64,000 nt of DNA, from assembly GCF_036127095.1 (NCBI RefSeq), contig NZ_CP108006.1:7865501-7929500 (forward strand), in the 5' to 3' direction. The stretch's first letter is position 1, and each line of letters opens with the position of its first letter. The position numbers and the translations under genes are program-made. The notes below the pieces were generated by a model. The model saw only the letters and a list, made by a program, of their open reading frames with translations. It was not told where the DNA came from and did not search any database. Source of the DNA: Streptomyces sp. NBC_00335. GTDB lineage: Bacteria > Actinomycetota > Actinomycetes > Streptomycetales > Streptomycetaceae. This document shows positions 45,988-54,647 of the stretch, one piece after another.

Positions 45988-48015
45988 GTGCATCCGTTCA
46001 GCAGGCGTCACCTGCTGCGCGCGGCCGGAGCGGGAGCCCTCGTGCTCCCGCTCTCGGGCCGTGCCGCAGCAGCGGCCTCCGTCCCGGGTACGGCGTCCCA
46101 GTGGGTGGGCGCCGGTTCCTTCACCCACGTCTACGACCCCTCCACGCCGGGCCGGCGCCGCTACCTCAACGACCACACCCTGATCCGGGCGAACGGCCGG
46201 TGGCACCTGTTCAGCATCGTCGGTGACAGCGCGGCGACCGGCGAGGCACCGGACAGTGCCGCGGAGGTCTCCTTCGCGCACGCCTCGGCGCCATCCCCGT
46301 ACGGCCCCTGGACCACCCACGCCGACGCGCTGACCGTCGACCCGGGCTACCACGGCGAGGAGCACCTGTGGGCCCCGCACGTCATCGAGGCCGGCGGCAG
46401 GTTCTGGATGTTCTACGCGGGCGGCGGCGCGAGCGGCGCCGCGATCAGCCTCGCCACGTCGGACGACCTGTTCACCTGGACGCGCGAGCCGTCCGGCCCG
46501 CTCTTCCGCGGGATCGCGGCCCGCGACCCGATGGTGCTGCGGGCCGGCGGCGAGTGGGTCATGTACTACACGGAACTCTCCAGCCCGGGCGGCCGGCACC
46601 TCGTGGCCCACAGGCGCTCCGCCGACCTGGTGCACTGGAGCGAGCCGGGCGTCGCATTCGCCGACGCGACCACGGCCACGACCGTCTCGGTCACCGAGTC
46701 GCCGTACGTCGTCGAACGAGACGGCTGGTACTACCTGTTCATCGGTCCGAGGGGAGGCTACGAGGGTACGGACGTGCTGGCGTCCCGGGATCCCTTCCAC
46801 TTCGACCTCGCCGGGTACGCGGGCCACGTGGCCGGTCACGCGGTGGAGGTGATCACCGACGGGGAGGCCTGGTACGCCGGCGCCGCGGGCTGGTTCCGCC
46901 ACGGGCTGCACGTGGCGCCCCTCCAGTGGAGGGACACACCACCGCCGTGGCAGAGCGCGGACAACCCGGTGGCCGGACTCGATGCCGCCGGCCGCCTCAC
47001 GGTGTTCGCGCTCGACGCCTCCGACCACTCGATGCTCCGGCGCGTCCAGCTCGACGCGGACACCGACACCTGGTCGCCGTGGGAGACGTTCGGCGGGCCG
47101 GCCGGTGCGGTGCCCACGCTCGGCCGCAACGCCGGCGGCGCGCTCGAGGTGTTCTCGCTCGCCCCGGAGGGAGCCAACCTGCACCACCGGGCCCAGCGGC
47201 CGGACGGCGGCTGGTACGACTGGGAGGAGTTCGGCGGGCCGGCCGGCGCGGCCCCCGCCGTCGCCCGCGGCGCCGACGGCAGGCTGGAGGCGTTCGCCCT
47301 GAGCCCCGGCGGCGCGTCCGTCGCCCGGCGGAGGCAGGCGGCACCGGAATCCCGGGCCTGGGACCCGTGGGAGGTGGGCTTCGGCGGCGCAGCGGGCGCG
47401 CCACCGGTGGTCGCGGCCAACGCCGACGGCCGCCTGGAGGTCTTCGCCCTCGCTCCCGGCGGCGCCGGGATCTTCCACCGGTGGCAGGAGACCCCGGGCG
47501 GCACCTGGACCCCCGCCTGGCAGCGCTTCGGCACCGCGTCCGGCGCCGCGCCGCGCGTGGCCGGGGACGGCAGCGGCCGGCTCACCGTCGCCGCGATCGG
47601 ACCGTCGGGCGTGGGAACCTTCAGCCGGCGGCAGTCCGTGCCGAACGGAGGCTGGGACGAATGGCTGCCGATGTTCGGCTGGAGCGCCGCCGCCCCGGCG
47701 TTCGCCGCCAACGCGGACGGCCGCCTGGAGGCGTTCTCGCTGGCGCCCGGTGGCGCCCGGCTCAGTCACCGCTGGCAGACGGTCCCCGGTGGAAGCTGGC
47801 ATTCCGGCGGGGAGTTCGGGGAGCCGGGGATCAGGCTCGCCGCCACGCCCGCCGTCGCGACCGATCCCACCGGGCGCACGCACGTCTTCGCCGTCACCAC
47901 CGAAGGCGGGATGCGCACCCGCGTCCAGGACCGGCCGAGCGGAGGGTGGCGGCCGTGGACCGCCTTCGGCGACCGGAGGATCGCACCCGTCGTATCGGGC
48001 CGTCCCGCACTCTGA
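45988..48015 (+). CDS. Tat-exported GH43/GH32-like glycosidase with seven-repeat propeller
   Basis: A 675-residue protein with a twin-arginine signal (SRRHLLRAAGAGALVL); GTG 45988 follows TCTGGAGCC. The first 330 residues form a five-bladed glycosidase fold: LNDHTLIRANGRWHLFSIV, HLWAPHVIEAGGRFWMFYAG, transition-state Asp in IAARDPMVLRAG and the acid Glu in VTESPYVVERDG. From about 340, seven diverged repeats (ADGRLEVFALAPGGAGIFHR and variants) form a second propeller. It would cleave and hold a polysaccharide outside the cell; the sugar is not predictable. Last gene of the esterase-led operon. Confidence 0.83.
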   Translation: MHPFSRRHLLRAAGAGALVLPLSGRAAAAASVPGTASQWVGAGSFTHVYDPSTPGRRRYLNDHTLIRANGRWHLFSIVGDSAATGEAPDSAAEVSFAHASAPSPYGPWTTHADALTVDPGYHGEEHLWAPHVIEAGGRFWMFYAGGGASGAAISLATSDDLFTWTREPSGPLFRGIAARDPMVLRAGGEWVMYYTELSSPGGRHLVAHRRSADLVHWSEPGVAFADATTATTVSVTESPYVVERDGWYYLFIGPRGGYEGTDVLASRDPFHFDLAGYAGHVAGHAVEVITDGEAWYAGAAGWFRHGLHVAPLQWRDTPPPWQSADNPVAGLDAAGRLTVFALDASDHSMLRRVQLDADTDTWSPWETFGGPAGAVPTLGRNAGGALEVFSLAPEGANLHHRAQRPDGGWYDWEEFGGPAGAAPAVARGADGRLEAFALSPGGASVARRRQAAPESRAWDPWEVGFGGAAGAPPVVAANADGRLEVFALAPGGAGIFHRWQETPGGTWTPAWQRFGTASGAAPRVAGDGSGRLTVAAIGPSGVGTFSRRQSVPNGGWDEWLPMFGWSAAAPAFAANADGRLEAFSLAPGGARLSHRWQTVPGGSWHSGGEFGEPGIRLAATPAVATDPTGRTHVFAVTTEGGMRTRVQDRPSGGWRPWTAFGDRRIAPVVSGRPAL

Positions 48016-48489
48016 ACCCGGAGTGCGGATCGCGCCAAGTGAAAGGGGCGAAAGGGCGGTTCCGCAGGGCCGTGACCCCCCGGGCACGGTGACCTTCCCC
48101 ACCCCGGCAGGTCCCGTACGCGACGTCCGCGACCGGGGGCGCAGGGCCCGATCCCGCACGGACGCCCGCGGGGGCGGTACGCCGCGCTCACACGCCGCGG
48201 CACGACAACTTCCCCTGAACCGCTCGCCAGAGAGTCGAAAACGACCCCAAACCGCCATCGCCGCACGAAGGTCGGAGTGACCGGGGACACAGGGGGAGCC
48301 GCCCGCGAGGAGAGGGCCGGCGAACCTCCCGGCAAGAGGATCGGAGAGCCTCCCGGGGCAGTCGTTGCGGGGTGTCCGGCCGGACGGGCCGCCCCCGCCG
48401 AAGTGGCCGAACTGCGCCGATGAACTCCCTTGAGAGATGAGTATTGTTCCACTTGTCGGTCCGGCACGACGCGTGGAACGGGGGGAGCG
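48016..48489. other. 474-bp intergenic region before the FHA-kinase pair
   Basis: No convincing gene. It contains a perfect 12-bp palindrome GTCCGG-CCGGAC (48374-48385), a repeated CTCCCGG motif (48325-48360) and, near the FHA gene, an AT-richer patch (TTGAGAGATGAGTATTGTT, about 48429-48447) that probably holds its promoter. Confidence 0.55.
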
Positions 48490-49299
48490 GTGAGCGGGGT
48501 AGTCGTCCATCTGCCGCAGGGGTGCAGTGGCACCGACGGCGGCGAACCGTACGGCGATGCGGTGACGTTACGGCTCGGACCGGGCGAAGTCGCCCGCTTC
48601 GGACGCGGATCCGCGAAGATTCCCGTGGAACTCCGCCTGGCCGACGCCGCGATCTCCCGGCTCGCCGGGGAGATCCGCGTGACCGACGACCACTGGCAGT
48701 TGACGAACCACAGCGCCACCCACAGCTACCTCGTGGAGAACCCGGAGGGCGCCGGGGAGTACCTGCGGGTCCCGCCCCGCCGGGTCGGGGCACCCGTCCC
48801 GTTCGAGTTCTCGCGCGTCGTGCTGCCCACCCGCAGCGACGTCCCCGTCTCCTTCCAGGTGTTCGCTCCCGATCACGTCTACCTGGACCCGGAGGCCATG
48901 GGCGCCCCCTGGGGCCGCCTCACGGTCACCGCCTACTCGCTGGACGAGACGGCCACCTACTTCCTCGTCCTCCTCGCGCTCTGCGAACCGCGCCTGCGCG
49001 ACCAGTCCCGCGTCGCGGTCCCCACCACCCCCCAGATCGTCGAACGGCTCAGGGGCCACGTCGCCTGCGCCACCCTGACCGCGCGAGCGGTCAGCTCGCA
49101 CATCGACTACCTCGCCGAGGAGAAGCTGCGCATCGGCGCCTCGGACCCGCGCGAACCCGGCAAGGGCGACCGCCGCAACGGCAAGCGGGAGGAGATCGTC
49201 GGGCTCGCCCTGCGGTTCGGGCTCGTGCGCGAGGAGCACCTGACGCTGCTGCCACCCCTGACGGGGGCCGGCGGGCGGGAGCGGCAGACCGCGCGATGA
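48490..49299 (+). CDS. FHA-like domain protein with C-terminal winged-helix-like region
   Basis: A 269-residue cytoplasmic protein; GTG 48490 follows GGGGGAGCG. Residues about 25-85 look like a degenerate forkhead-associated domain: ARFGRGSAK, AAISRLAGEIRVTDDHWQLT and NHSATHSYLVEN in place of the usual SRxH and SxNGT motifs. The C-terminal half has a helical region (TPQIVERLRGHVACATLTAR...VSSHIDYLAEEKLRIG) like the helix-turn-helix of similar FHA proteins. FHA domains bind phosphothreonine. The stop overlaps the start of a Ser/Thr kinase by 4 bases, so it is probably that kinase's substrate or reader. Confidence 0.75.
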   Translation: MSGVVVHLPQGCSGTDGGEPYGDAVTLRLGPGEVARFGRGSAKIPVELRLADAAISRLAGEIRVTDDHWQLTNHSATHSYLVENPEGAGEYLRVPPRRVGAPVPFEFSRVVLPTRSDVPVSFQVFAPDHVYLDPEAMGAPWGRLTVTAYSLDETATYFLVLLALCEPRLRDQSRVAVPTTPQIVERLRGHVACATLTARAVSSHIDYLAEEKLRIGASDPREPGKGDRRNGKREEIVGLALRFGLVREEHLTLLPPLTGAGGRERQTAR

Positions 49300-50735
49300 C
49301 GACGCCCCACACGCTGCGCGACGTCACGGAATGCGACGGTACGGACCTGCTCCCGCCCGGCCACCGGGTGCGGGGCTGGACGATCACCGGCCTGATCGGG
49401 GCCGGAGGCTGGTCCACGGTCTACGCCGCACGACCCGCCGACACGTACCCGGACCGGACCGGCCGGGCCCCCGCGCACCCGTCCGCGGCACCCGCCGACA
49501 TCGCTCTCAAAATCATGCCGACCGCCGGGTACGCCCCGCGCCAGACACGCAGGATCGTGGAGTCCGCCCGCCGGGAGGTTGAACTGGGACGCAGGGCCGG
49601 GCACGCGCGGCTGATCCGCCTGCTGGACTCCTTCGTCCTCGAGGCACCGGACCGCCCCGCCCTGGACGGCGCGATCGTCCTGGTCATGGAACGGGCCGCG
49701 GGCAGCCTGCGGGAACTCCTCGACGCCGGGGTGGCCGAGGCCGACCGCGCCCGGCTGATCGCGGGGATCTGCGAGGGACTCGCCCACCTCCACGGTTCGG
49801 GTTGGGTCCACGCCGACCTCAAGCCGGAGAACGTCCTGCTGGACGGCGGCCGTTGCGTGAAGCTCTCGGACTTCGGGCTCGCCACCCAGATGACGGGAAC
49901 GTACGGGTACGCGCCCCCCATGGGCACCTTGGACTACCTTCCGCCCGAGCGCTGGCGGGCACCCCTCGGGGAGCTGGGCGTGAAGGTCCGCCCGAGCGCC
50001 GACATCTGGGCCCTGGGCATCATCATCCACGAGGTGTTCGGCTCCGGCGCCTCCCCGTTCTCCGGCGCCACGCCCATGGCGCGCGGCGCCGCCGTCCAGG
50101 AGTACGGCGAAGGGCGCGCGCCGCTGCGCATGGACCAGGCCGTGCCGCCGTTCTGGCGCGAGCTCGCCGCGGACTGCCTCGCCCCGACCCACGCGGCGCG
50201 CGCCCCGCACACCGCCGAGAGCCTGCTCGCCCGCATCACCGCCGAACAGCAGGGGCGCGGGAGGGGCGCGCGACGGCTGTGGGGCCGGGCCCGCGCCGCG
50301 ATCCTCACCACCGCTTTGTGCGGGATCGCCGGTACGACCCTGTGGTCGGACGCGGCACGGTCGGGCTCCGCCGCGCTGGACGGCCCGGAGGGCGCGGCGG
50401 CCGGCACGATCCGCGTGTTCAACGCGGAGAAGGGCTGCCAGGAGCGGGCCGACCGGGAACCGCAGTGCAGTCTGGGCCTGGCGATCGATCCGATGCGCCC
50501 GTACGCCGCGGACAACGTCGTGCCGACCCGGGTGTGGCACGGCGACGTCCTGGCCGTCGACTGCCAGTTGCCCGACGGCCGGGCCATCATCGACGAGGCG
50601 GACCTGCAGTCCACCCGCTGGTTCCTCGTCCGCCTCCCATCCGGCTCCACACCCCCCACGGCCTGGCTCCCCGCCGTCCGCACGAAGGACCGCCCGGCGC
50701 TGCAGGGGTGCCCGCCCCCCGCGGCCGGGAGCTGA
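49296..50735 (+). CDS. Membrane Ser/Thr protein kinase (Hanks type)
   Basis: A 479-residue kinase overlapping the FHA gene by ATGA. Motifs: glycine loop LIGAGGWSTVYAA, Lys in DIALKIMP, catalytic loop VHADLKPENVLL (D174), DFGLA, and the APE-like PPERWRAP with DIWALGIIIHE. The catalytic loop has HAD instead of HRD, so it lacks the arginine used for activation-loop control. A possible transmembrane helix lies near AAILTTALCGIAGTTLW (about 337-355). The tail of about 110 residues has two or more Cys (KGCQERADREPQCSLG) and would be extracellular. It likely signals envelope state to the FHA partner. Confidence 0.87.
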   Translation: MTTPHTLRDVTECDGTDLLPPGHRVRGWTITGLIGAGGWSTVYAARPADTYPDRTGRAPAHPSAAPADIALKIMPTAGYAPRQTRRIVESARREVELGRRAGHARLIRLLDSFVLEAPDRPALDGAIVLVMERAAGSLRELLDAGVAEADRARLIAGICEGLAHLHGSGWVHADLKPENVLLDGGRCVKLSDFGLATQMTGTYGYAPPMGTLDYLPPERWRAPLGELGVKVRPSADIWALGIIIHEVFGSGASPFSGATPMARGAAVQEYGEGRAPLRMDQAVPPFWRELAADCLAPTHAARAPHTAESLLARITAEQQGRGRGARRLWGRARAAILTTALCGIAGTTLWSDAARSGSAALDGPEGAAAGTIRVFNAEKGCQERADREPQCSLGLAIDPMRPYAADNVVPTRVWHGDVLAVDCQLPDGRAIIDEADLQSTRWFLVRLPSGSTPPTAWLPAVRTKDRPALQGCPPPAAGS

Positions 50736-50787
50736 CGCTCCCGGCCGGCACATCGGAAAGCCGCAGGTCCAGGCCGAAAGAGACGAC

Positions 50788-51390
50788 CTAGGCCGCCCGC
50801 CTGCGGCGCAGGAAGATGCCGACGGCCGCTCCGGCCAGGGCCGTTGCCGCCACTCCCGCCGTCGTCCACCAGACGGCGGGACCCGTGCCGGGTTCCGCCG
50901 GAGTCTCCGAGGCCGTCGCAGGTGTCGGCGTCGGGGGCTGAGCCTGCGTCCCGGTCGGCGCGGACGACGGCTCGGCGGGGCGGGTGCCCGGGGTGCCGGT
51001 GGTCGGGGCCGGGTCCACCACCGGTACGCCGACTTCGAGTTCGCCGTGCCCCAGGGCGGGGAAGCCCACGTCCACGCTGACCTTCCAGGCACCGGGCGGC
51101 AGGGACTCGGTCGTGGTCCAGCCGGCCGGCGTCGCCGCGGGATCGCGCACCAGCCGCCAGGGCCCCAGCGTGCGGGCGCCGTCGGCGCTGACCGCGTTCA
51201 CGGTGGCGGCGACCGCCTCTTCGACGGCGTCGCCGTCGTTCTCCCAGGTGACGTCCGCGGTGACGTGGCCATCCCGCTGCCCTGTGACCACCACCTTCAC
51301 GGTGTCGCCGTGGGCGTGCGCCACGGCCGGGGACAGCAGGATCAGGCCGACGGCGGTGAGGACTGCCTGGAAAGCGATTCGTATGCGCAT
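50788..51390 (-). CDS. Membrane-anchored secreted protein with Ig-like domain
   Basis: A 200-residue protein: signal peptide (FQAVLTAVGLILLSPAVAHA), a beta-rich domain (KVVVTGQRDGHVTADVTWEN, WKVSVDVGFPALGHGELEVG), a Pro/Thr-rich linker and a C-terminal transmembrane helix with basic stop (AVWWTTAGVAATALAGAAVG, then RRRRAA). The layout resembles CopC/YcnI-like or other cell-surface proteins, but I cannot assign one. Start ATG 51390 behind CCGGAGCACG. It lies 87 bp downstream of the metalloprotease gene on the same strand. Confidence 0.65.
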   Translation of the reverse strand: MRIRIAFQAVLTAVGLILLSPAVAHAHGDTVKVVVTGQRDGHVTADVTWENDGDAVEEAVAATVNAVSADGARTLGPWRLVRDPAATPAGWTTTESLPPGAWKVSVDVGFPALGHGELEVGVPVVDPAPTTGTPGTRPAEPSSAPTGTQAQPPTPTPATASETPAEPGTGPAVWWTTAGVAATALAGAAVGIFLRRRRAA

Positions 51391-51477
51391 CGTGGCGTGC
51401 TCCGGGTGGGGTGAGGGGCGGCGGACGGCCGCACGGTGCGGCCGTCCGCCGGAGGGCACTTCAGGGGGCTGTCTGGG

Positions 51478-53526
51478 TCAGCCGGCCTTCTGCACGGTCC
51501 AGACCTGCGGGGCCCGGCCGTCCGTGCGCTGGAGGTCGAGCAGCCAGTTCCCGTAGTAGGGACGGCTGCTCACGGTCAGCGCGAAGCCGCCGCTCGGGTC
51601 GGTGACGCTCACCGCGCCACCGCGGGTGGTCAGCTTCCAGCTCTGTGCACCGGTGCGGCCGCAGGGCTGCTGCGCGATCCACATGCCCGCGGCGGGAGTA
51701 CCGCCCGGCTGCAGGCACTTGCCGGAGACCGCGGAGCGGATGCGGACCAGTCCGCCGCCCGCGTCGTCGAAGTACCACTGCTGCTGCGCGTACCCGTTGG
51801 AGCGGGCCCCGACGAGCACGGTGCCGTCGGCGCTGCGCCCGCCCCACACCTCGGCGGCCATGCCGGTGCTGCCGTTCCCGAGCAGGTACCGGGTCCCGGG
51901 GGTGGTCGCGCCGCCGCCCGTGCCCTTCGTACGGAAGGACGCGGCCTTGCCGGCTCCGCTGTCCCGGCCGGCGCTGTCGCGGACGGAGACGGCGACCGTG
52001 TAGGAGGTGTCGGGCCGGAGGTTGTAGACGCGCAGCACCGGGGACTGGACCCAGCCCAGGTGCTTGCCGTTCAGCAGGACCTGGTACCAGGCTGCTCCCT
52101 CGACCTTGGGCCAGCTCACGACGGCGGAGTCCGACTGGACCTGGCCGACCGTCACGGCCGGTCCGCCCGTGGGCTTCTTGGTCGGGCTGGGCGACGGCTT
52201 CTTGGTCGGCGAGGGGCTGGGGTTCGGACCGGGGTCGGTGCCGCCGCCGCCCTTGTTCTTCATCAGGAACTGGTTGTCGGCGATGTTCCAGTGCGTGGCC
52301 AGGTAGCTGCCGGCCCTGGGGCTGGTGTGGAAGTAGTCGTCGTGGTTGCAGTCCAGGATGTTCTCGGAGGCCTGGTTGGTGCAGATGTTGCGCATCTGCG
52401 GGTAGTACGGGGTGTCCGAGTAGCACATGACGTCGAACTCGTCGGTGCAGTGCGCTCCGCGGCTGGTGTTCGGGGCGCTGTTGTTGACCGCGCCCAGGTT
52501 GTGGCCGAGTTCGTGCGCCGCGGTGTGGCCGCCCCAGCAGCCGGAGTCCGTACGTCCGTACGAGGGACCGAAGTTGCTGATGTTGGCCTGGCCGGGCCGC
52601 TCGTCGCCGTTGAAGGTGCCTATGCCGCAGTAGACCTTGGTGTCCGCGAAGATCATGTACTTGCGGTCGCGACGGTCGAGCCCCTTGCCGGCGAGCGCGG
52701 CGTTGGTCGCGCTGAACTCCGCGAGCGCGGAGTCCGGGAGCTCGATGTTGAGCACGGTCGGTGTGCAGTCGGCGGCCGTCACGTAGCGGATGTGCCGGAC
52801 CCCGCCGGTCTCCTGGGCGCTGGCGGCGTAGATGAGGTCGGCGTCGGCGGCCCATTTGCGGAACGACGCCACGTAACTTGCGTAGCGGTCACGGCCGGGG
52901 CCGTGGACGTACACGACCTGGACGCGGTTGCCCGTGCTGCCGTCCCCGTCGCACTGGACGGTCTGGCCCGCGGGGCCGGCGGCGACGGCCTGACCGGCGG
53001 TCGAGGGCGCGGGCGCAGCGGACTTGTCGGCCGCGCGGTCGGCGTCGGCCGCGGGCGCGTCCTGAGGACGCGCGCCTCCTTCGGCGGCCGCCGGGTCGTC
53101 GGCGGCGGGACGGGCCGGGTCGGCCGCGGGCGCCGAGGCCTTGACGGCGGGCGCGATGTCCTTCGTTATGTCGACGCCCTTGGGCGGGGCGTCGGGACCG
53201 TGGGTGCACAGACCCGCGCCGGTCCGGTAGACCCCGGCACACCGGTCGCCCTTCGGCGCGGGGGCGAGGCCGTCGTAGACCATGCCGCGCGCGCTCTCGT
53301 TGGCGGGCGCGGCCGCGAGGGGTTCGGGCTCCTGGTCCCGGGCGGGCGCGGAGGCCGGTGCGGCGGCCTCCGTACCGGCTTGTACGGACACGGCCCGGGC
53401 GTCATCCCCCAGTCCCGAGTAGGCGATGCCGGCGGCGATCACCGCCGCCGAGGCCATGGCGGCGGTGAGGAGCATCAACCGCCGCGGCTTGCGGCGGTGT
53501 TCACGCCGTCTGCGTCGTTCTGTCAT
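51478..53526 (-). CDS. Secreted zinc metalloprotease with FN3 and ricin-type domains
   Basis: A 682-residue exported enzyme. A basic N-terminus and hydrophobic helix (LMLLTAAMASAAVIAAGIAY) lead to an Ala/Pro-rich propeptide (about 45-160). The metzincin-like core has HTAAHELGHNLGAVNNSAPN (zinc ligands H338 and H342, E339) and a Met-turn-like DVMCYSD. The usual third ligand position (HExxHxxGxxH/D) is Asn. After a PSPSPTKKP linker come one fibronectin III domain (PAVTVGQVQSDSAVVSWPKV) and a C-terminal RICIN domain (YLLGNGSTGMAAEVWGG, GKCLQPGG). Start ATG 53526 behind TTGAGGTGCCC. It probably digests extracellular protein while bound to sugar. Confidence 0.85.
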   Translation of the reverse strand: MTERRRRREHRRKPRRLMLLTAAMASAAVIAAGIAYSGLGDDARAVSVQAGTEAAAPASAPARDQEPEPLAAAPANESARGMVYDGLAPAPKGDRCAGVYRTGAGLCTHGPDAPPKGVDITKDIAPAVKASAPAADPARPAADDPAAAEGGARPQDAPAADADRAADKSAAPAPSTAGQAVAAGPAGQTVQCDGDGSTGNRVQVVYVHGPGRDRYASYVASFRKWAADADLIYAASAQETGGVRHIRYVTAADCTPTVLNIELPDSALAEFSATNAALAGKGLDRRDRKYMIFADTKVYCGIGTFNGDERPGQANISNFGPSYGRTDSGCWGGHTAAHELGHNLGAVNNSAPNTSRGAHCTDEFDVMCYSDTPYYPQMRNICTNQASENILDCNHDDYFHTSPRAGSYLATHWNIADNQFLMKNKGGGGTDPGPNPSPSPTKKPSPSPTKKPTGGPAVTVGQVQSDSAVVSWPKVEGAAWYQVLLNGKHLGWVQSPVLRVYNLRPDTSYTVAVSVRDSAGRDSGAGKAASFRTKGTGGGATTPGTRYLLGNGSTGMAAEVWGGRSADGTVLVGARSNGYAQQQWYFDDAGGGLVRIRSAVSGKCLQPGGTPAAGMWIAQQPCGRTGAQSWKLTTRGGAVSVTDPSGGFALTVSSRPYYGNWLLDLQRTDGRAPQVWTVQKAG

Positions 53527-54108
53527 GGGCACCTCAAGTGAACGTCGGATGAGTGGGTGCGCGGAAGCCTGCCAGACGAATGCCGCGGAGAATTCGGACA
53601 AAGAGGGGCGCGGTTCGAGAAATCGTTCCGTTACCTGTCCGTCAGATCTGATGAACACTCAAGAGCTAATGAAATAAAGCTAGTTACGCGCGTCACGCGC
53701 TAATGGTCCAGGCCTTATCGGGGGCAGTCGTTATCTAATCGAGATAACAAGTGGGGTCCTATTGACGGGAATTCAGTCAAGGATTCACCTAATTACTACC
53801 TGTCGAATTCCTGTGGTCACGACCCGTGAGGAAGGGGCTGCCCGGTCGGCCCGGCGCAACACGGAGGCGCGCTCCACGGCGCACTGACGGAGCGTCCGGG
53901 CTCGCGGCGGACGTCAATCGAGCGACGTACACCGTGCCGTTCACGCTGACGGGCGCGCTCGGCGAAGCCGCCTCCTGTCGGTGCGCACCCGGCAGGCCCA
54001 CAGGACGCACCCGGTCCGGTCTCCTTGGCGCTGCCCGCAGAGTATGTGGGCCCTGAACGGGATTGGTGGCGGAGAAGAGGGCAGACGCCAGGTGTGAAAG
54101 GAGGGGCG
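53527..54108. other. 582-bp AT-richer intergenic region with three dyads
   Basis: No gene seen. The core (about 53640-53820) is markedly richer in A/T than anything around it. It contains GCGCGT-C-ACGCGC (53688-53700), GTTATCT-AATCG-AGATAAC (53730-53748, perfect 7-5-7) and TTGAC-N9-GTCAA (53762-53780). It serves the metalloprotease on the left and perhaps the RsbW-like gene on the right. Confidence 0.65.
53730..53748. promoter_or_regulatory. 7-5-7 inverted repeat upstream of the metalloprotease
   Basis: GTTATCT-AATCG-AGATAAC is a perfect inverted repeat of AT-rich sequence in a GC-rich genome, about 205 bp upstream of the metalloprotease start. Its composition makes chance occurrence unlikely. 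Regulator unknown. Confidence 0.5.
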
Positions 54109-54483
54109 ATGTCAGGTACAGCGCGTCGGAGGGCCGGTCTGAGATGTGAAGAGGCCCGGCTGATCGCCCGCGACGTCCTGTCGGCCGACGGCTTGGGGGA
54201 GTGCCTGGTGGACGACGTGCTGCTGGTGGTTTCCGAGCTGGTGTCCAACGCGGTCCGTCACGCCGGCGGGGTGACCGATTTCCACGTCCGGCGTCTCCAG
54301 GACTGCGTGGCGGTCGACGTGTCGGACGCGTCGACCCTGTGCCCCCGCGTGCCGGACAAGCCGGTCGGGATGCCGGGAGGATTCGGCTGGCTGCTGGTCA
54401 ACCGGATCGCCGACCGTACGGAGACCCTCTGCGGCTTCGGCGGCAAGACGATCACGGCGTTCATCCCGCTGACCGCCGCGTGA
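54109..54483 (+). CDS. RsbW/SpoIIAB-like ATP-binding protein
   Basis: A 124-residue GHKL ATPase behind an excellent ribosome site (AAAGGAGGGGCG). N-box LVVSELVSNAVRHAGG, G2 region GGFGWLLVNRIADR and the last strand GGKTITAFIPL. As a serine kinase/anti-sigma factor it could phosphorylate the STAS protein encoded 2.2 kb downstream and sequester a sigma factor. It heads, 164 bp before RsbQ, a set with RsbQ-, RsbP- and RsbV-like genes on one strand, so all parts of a partner switch are present. Confidence 0.85.
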   Translation: MSGTARRRAGLRCEEARLIARDVLSADGLGECLVDDVLLVVSELVSNAVRHAGGVTDFHVRRLQDCVAVDVSDASTLCPRVPDKPVGMPGGFGWLLVNRIADRTETLCGFGGKTITAFIPLTAA

Positions 54484-54647
54484 AGAAGCGCGCGTTCTGC
54501 CGTCCTGCCCGGTTCGACGGTCCCGGCTGCACGGTTCGCGTGAGCTTCCCGTGAGGTTCGACTGGGCTCCGCGTGAGCTTCGAGTGGGCTCCGCGTGAGC
54601 GATGTCGTCACGCGGACCACCGGGCGCGGTCTGGGAGGATGCGCCCC

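Noticed and set aside
44506..48510. A 1334-codon open frame on the minus strand
   Set aside because: It lies antisense to the M23-propeller and GH-propeller genes, has no domain, and long antisense frames are common in GC-rich codon-biased DNA.
53789..54056. Short open frames on both strands in the region before the RsbW-like gene
   Set aside because: No ribosome site, no protein-like composition; typical GC-rich noise.
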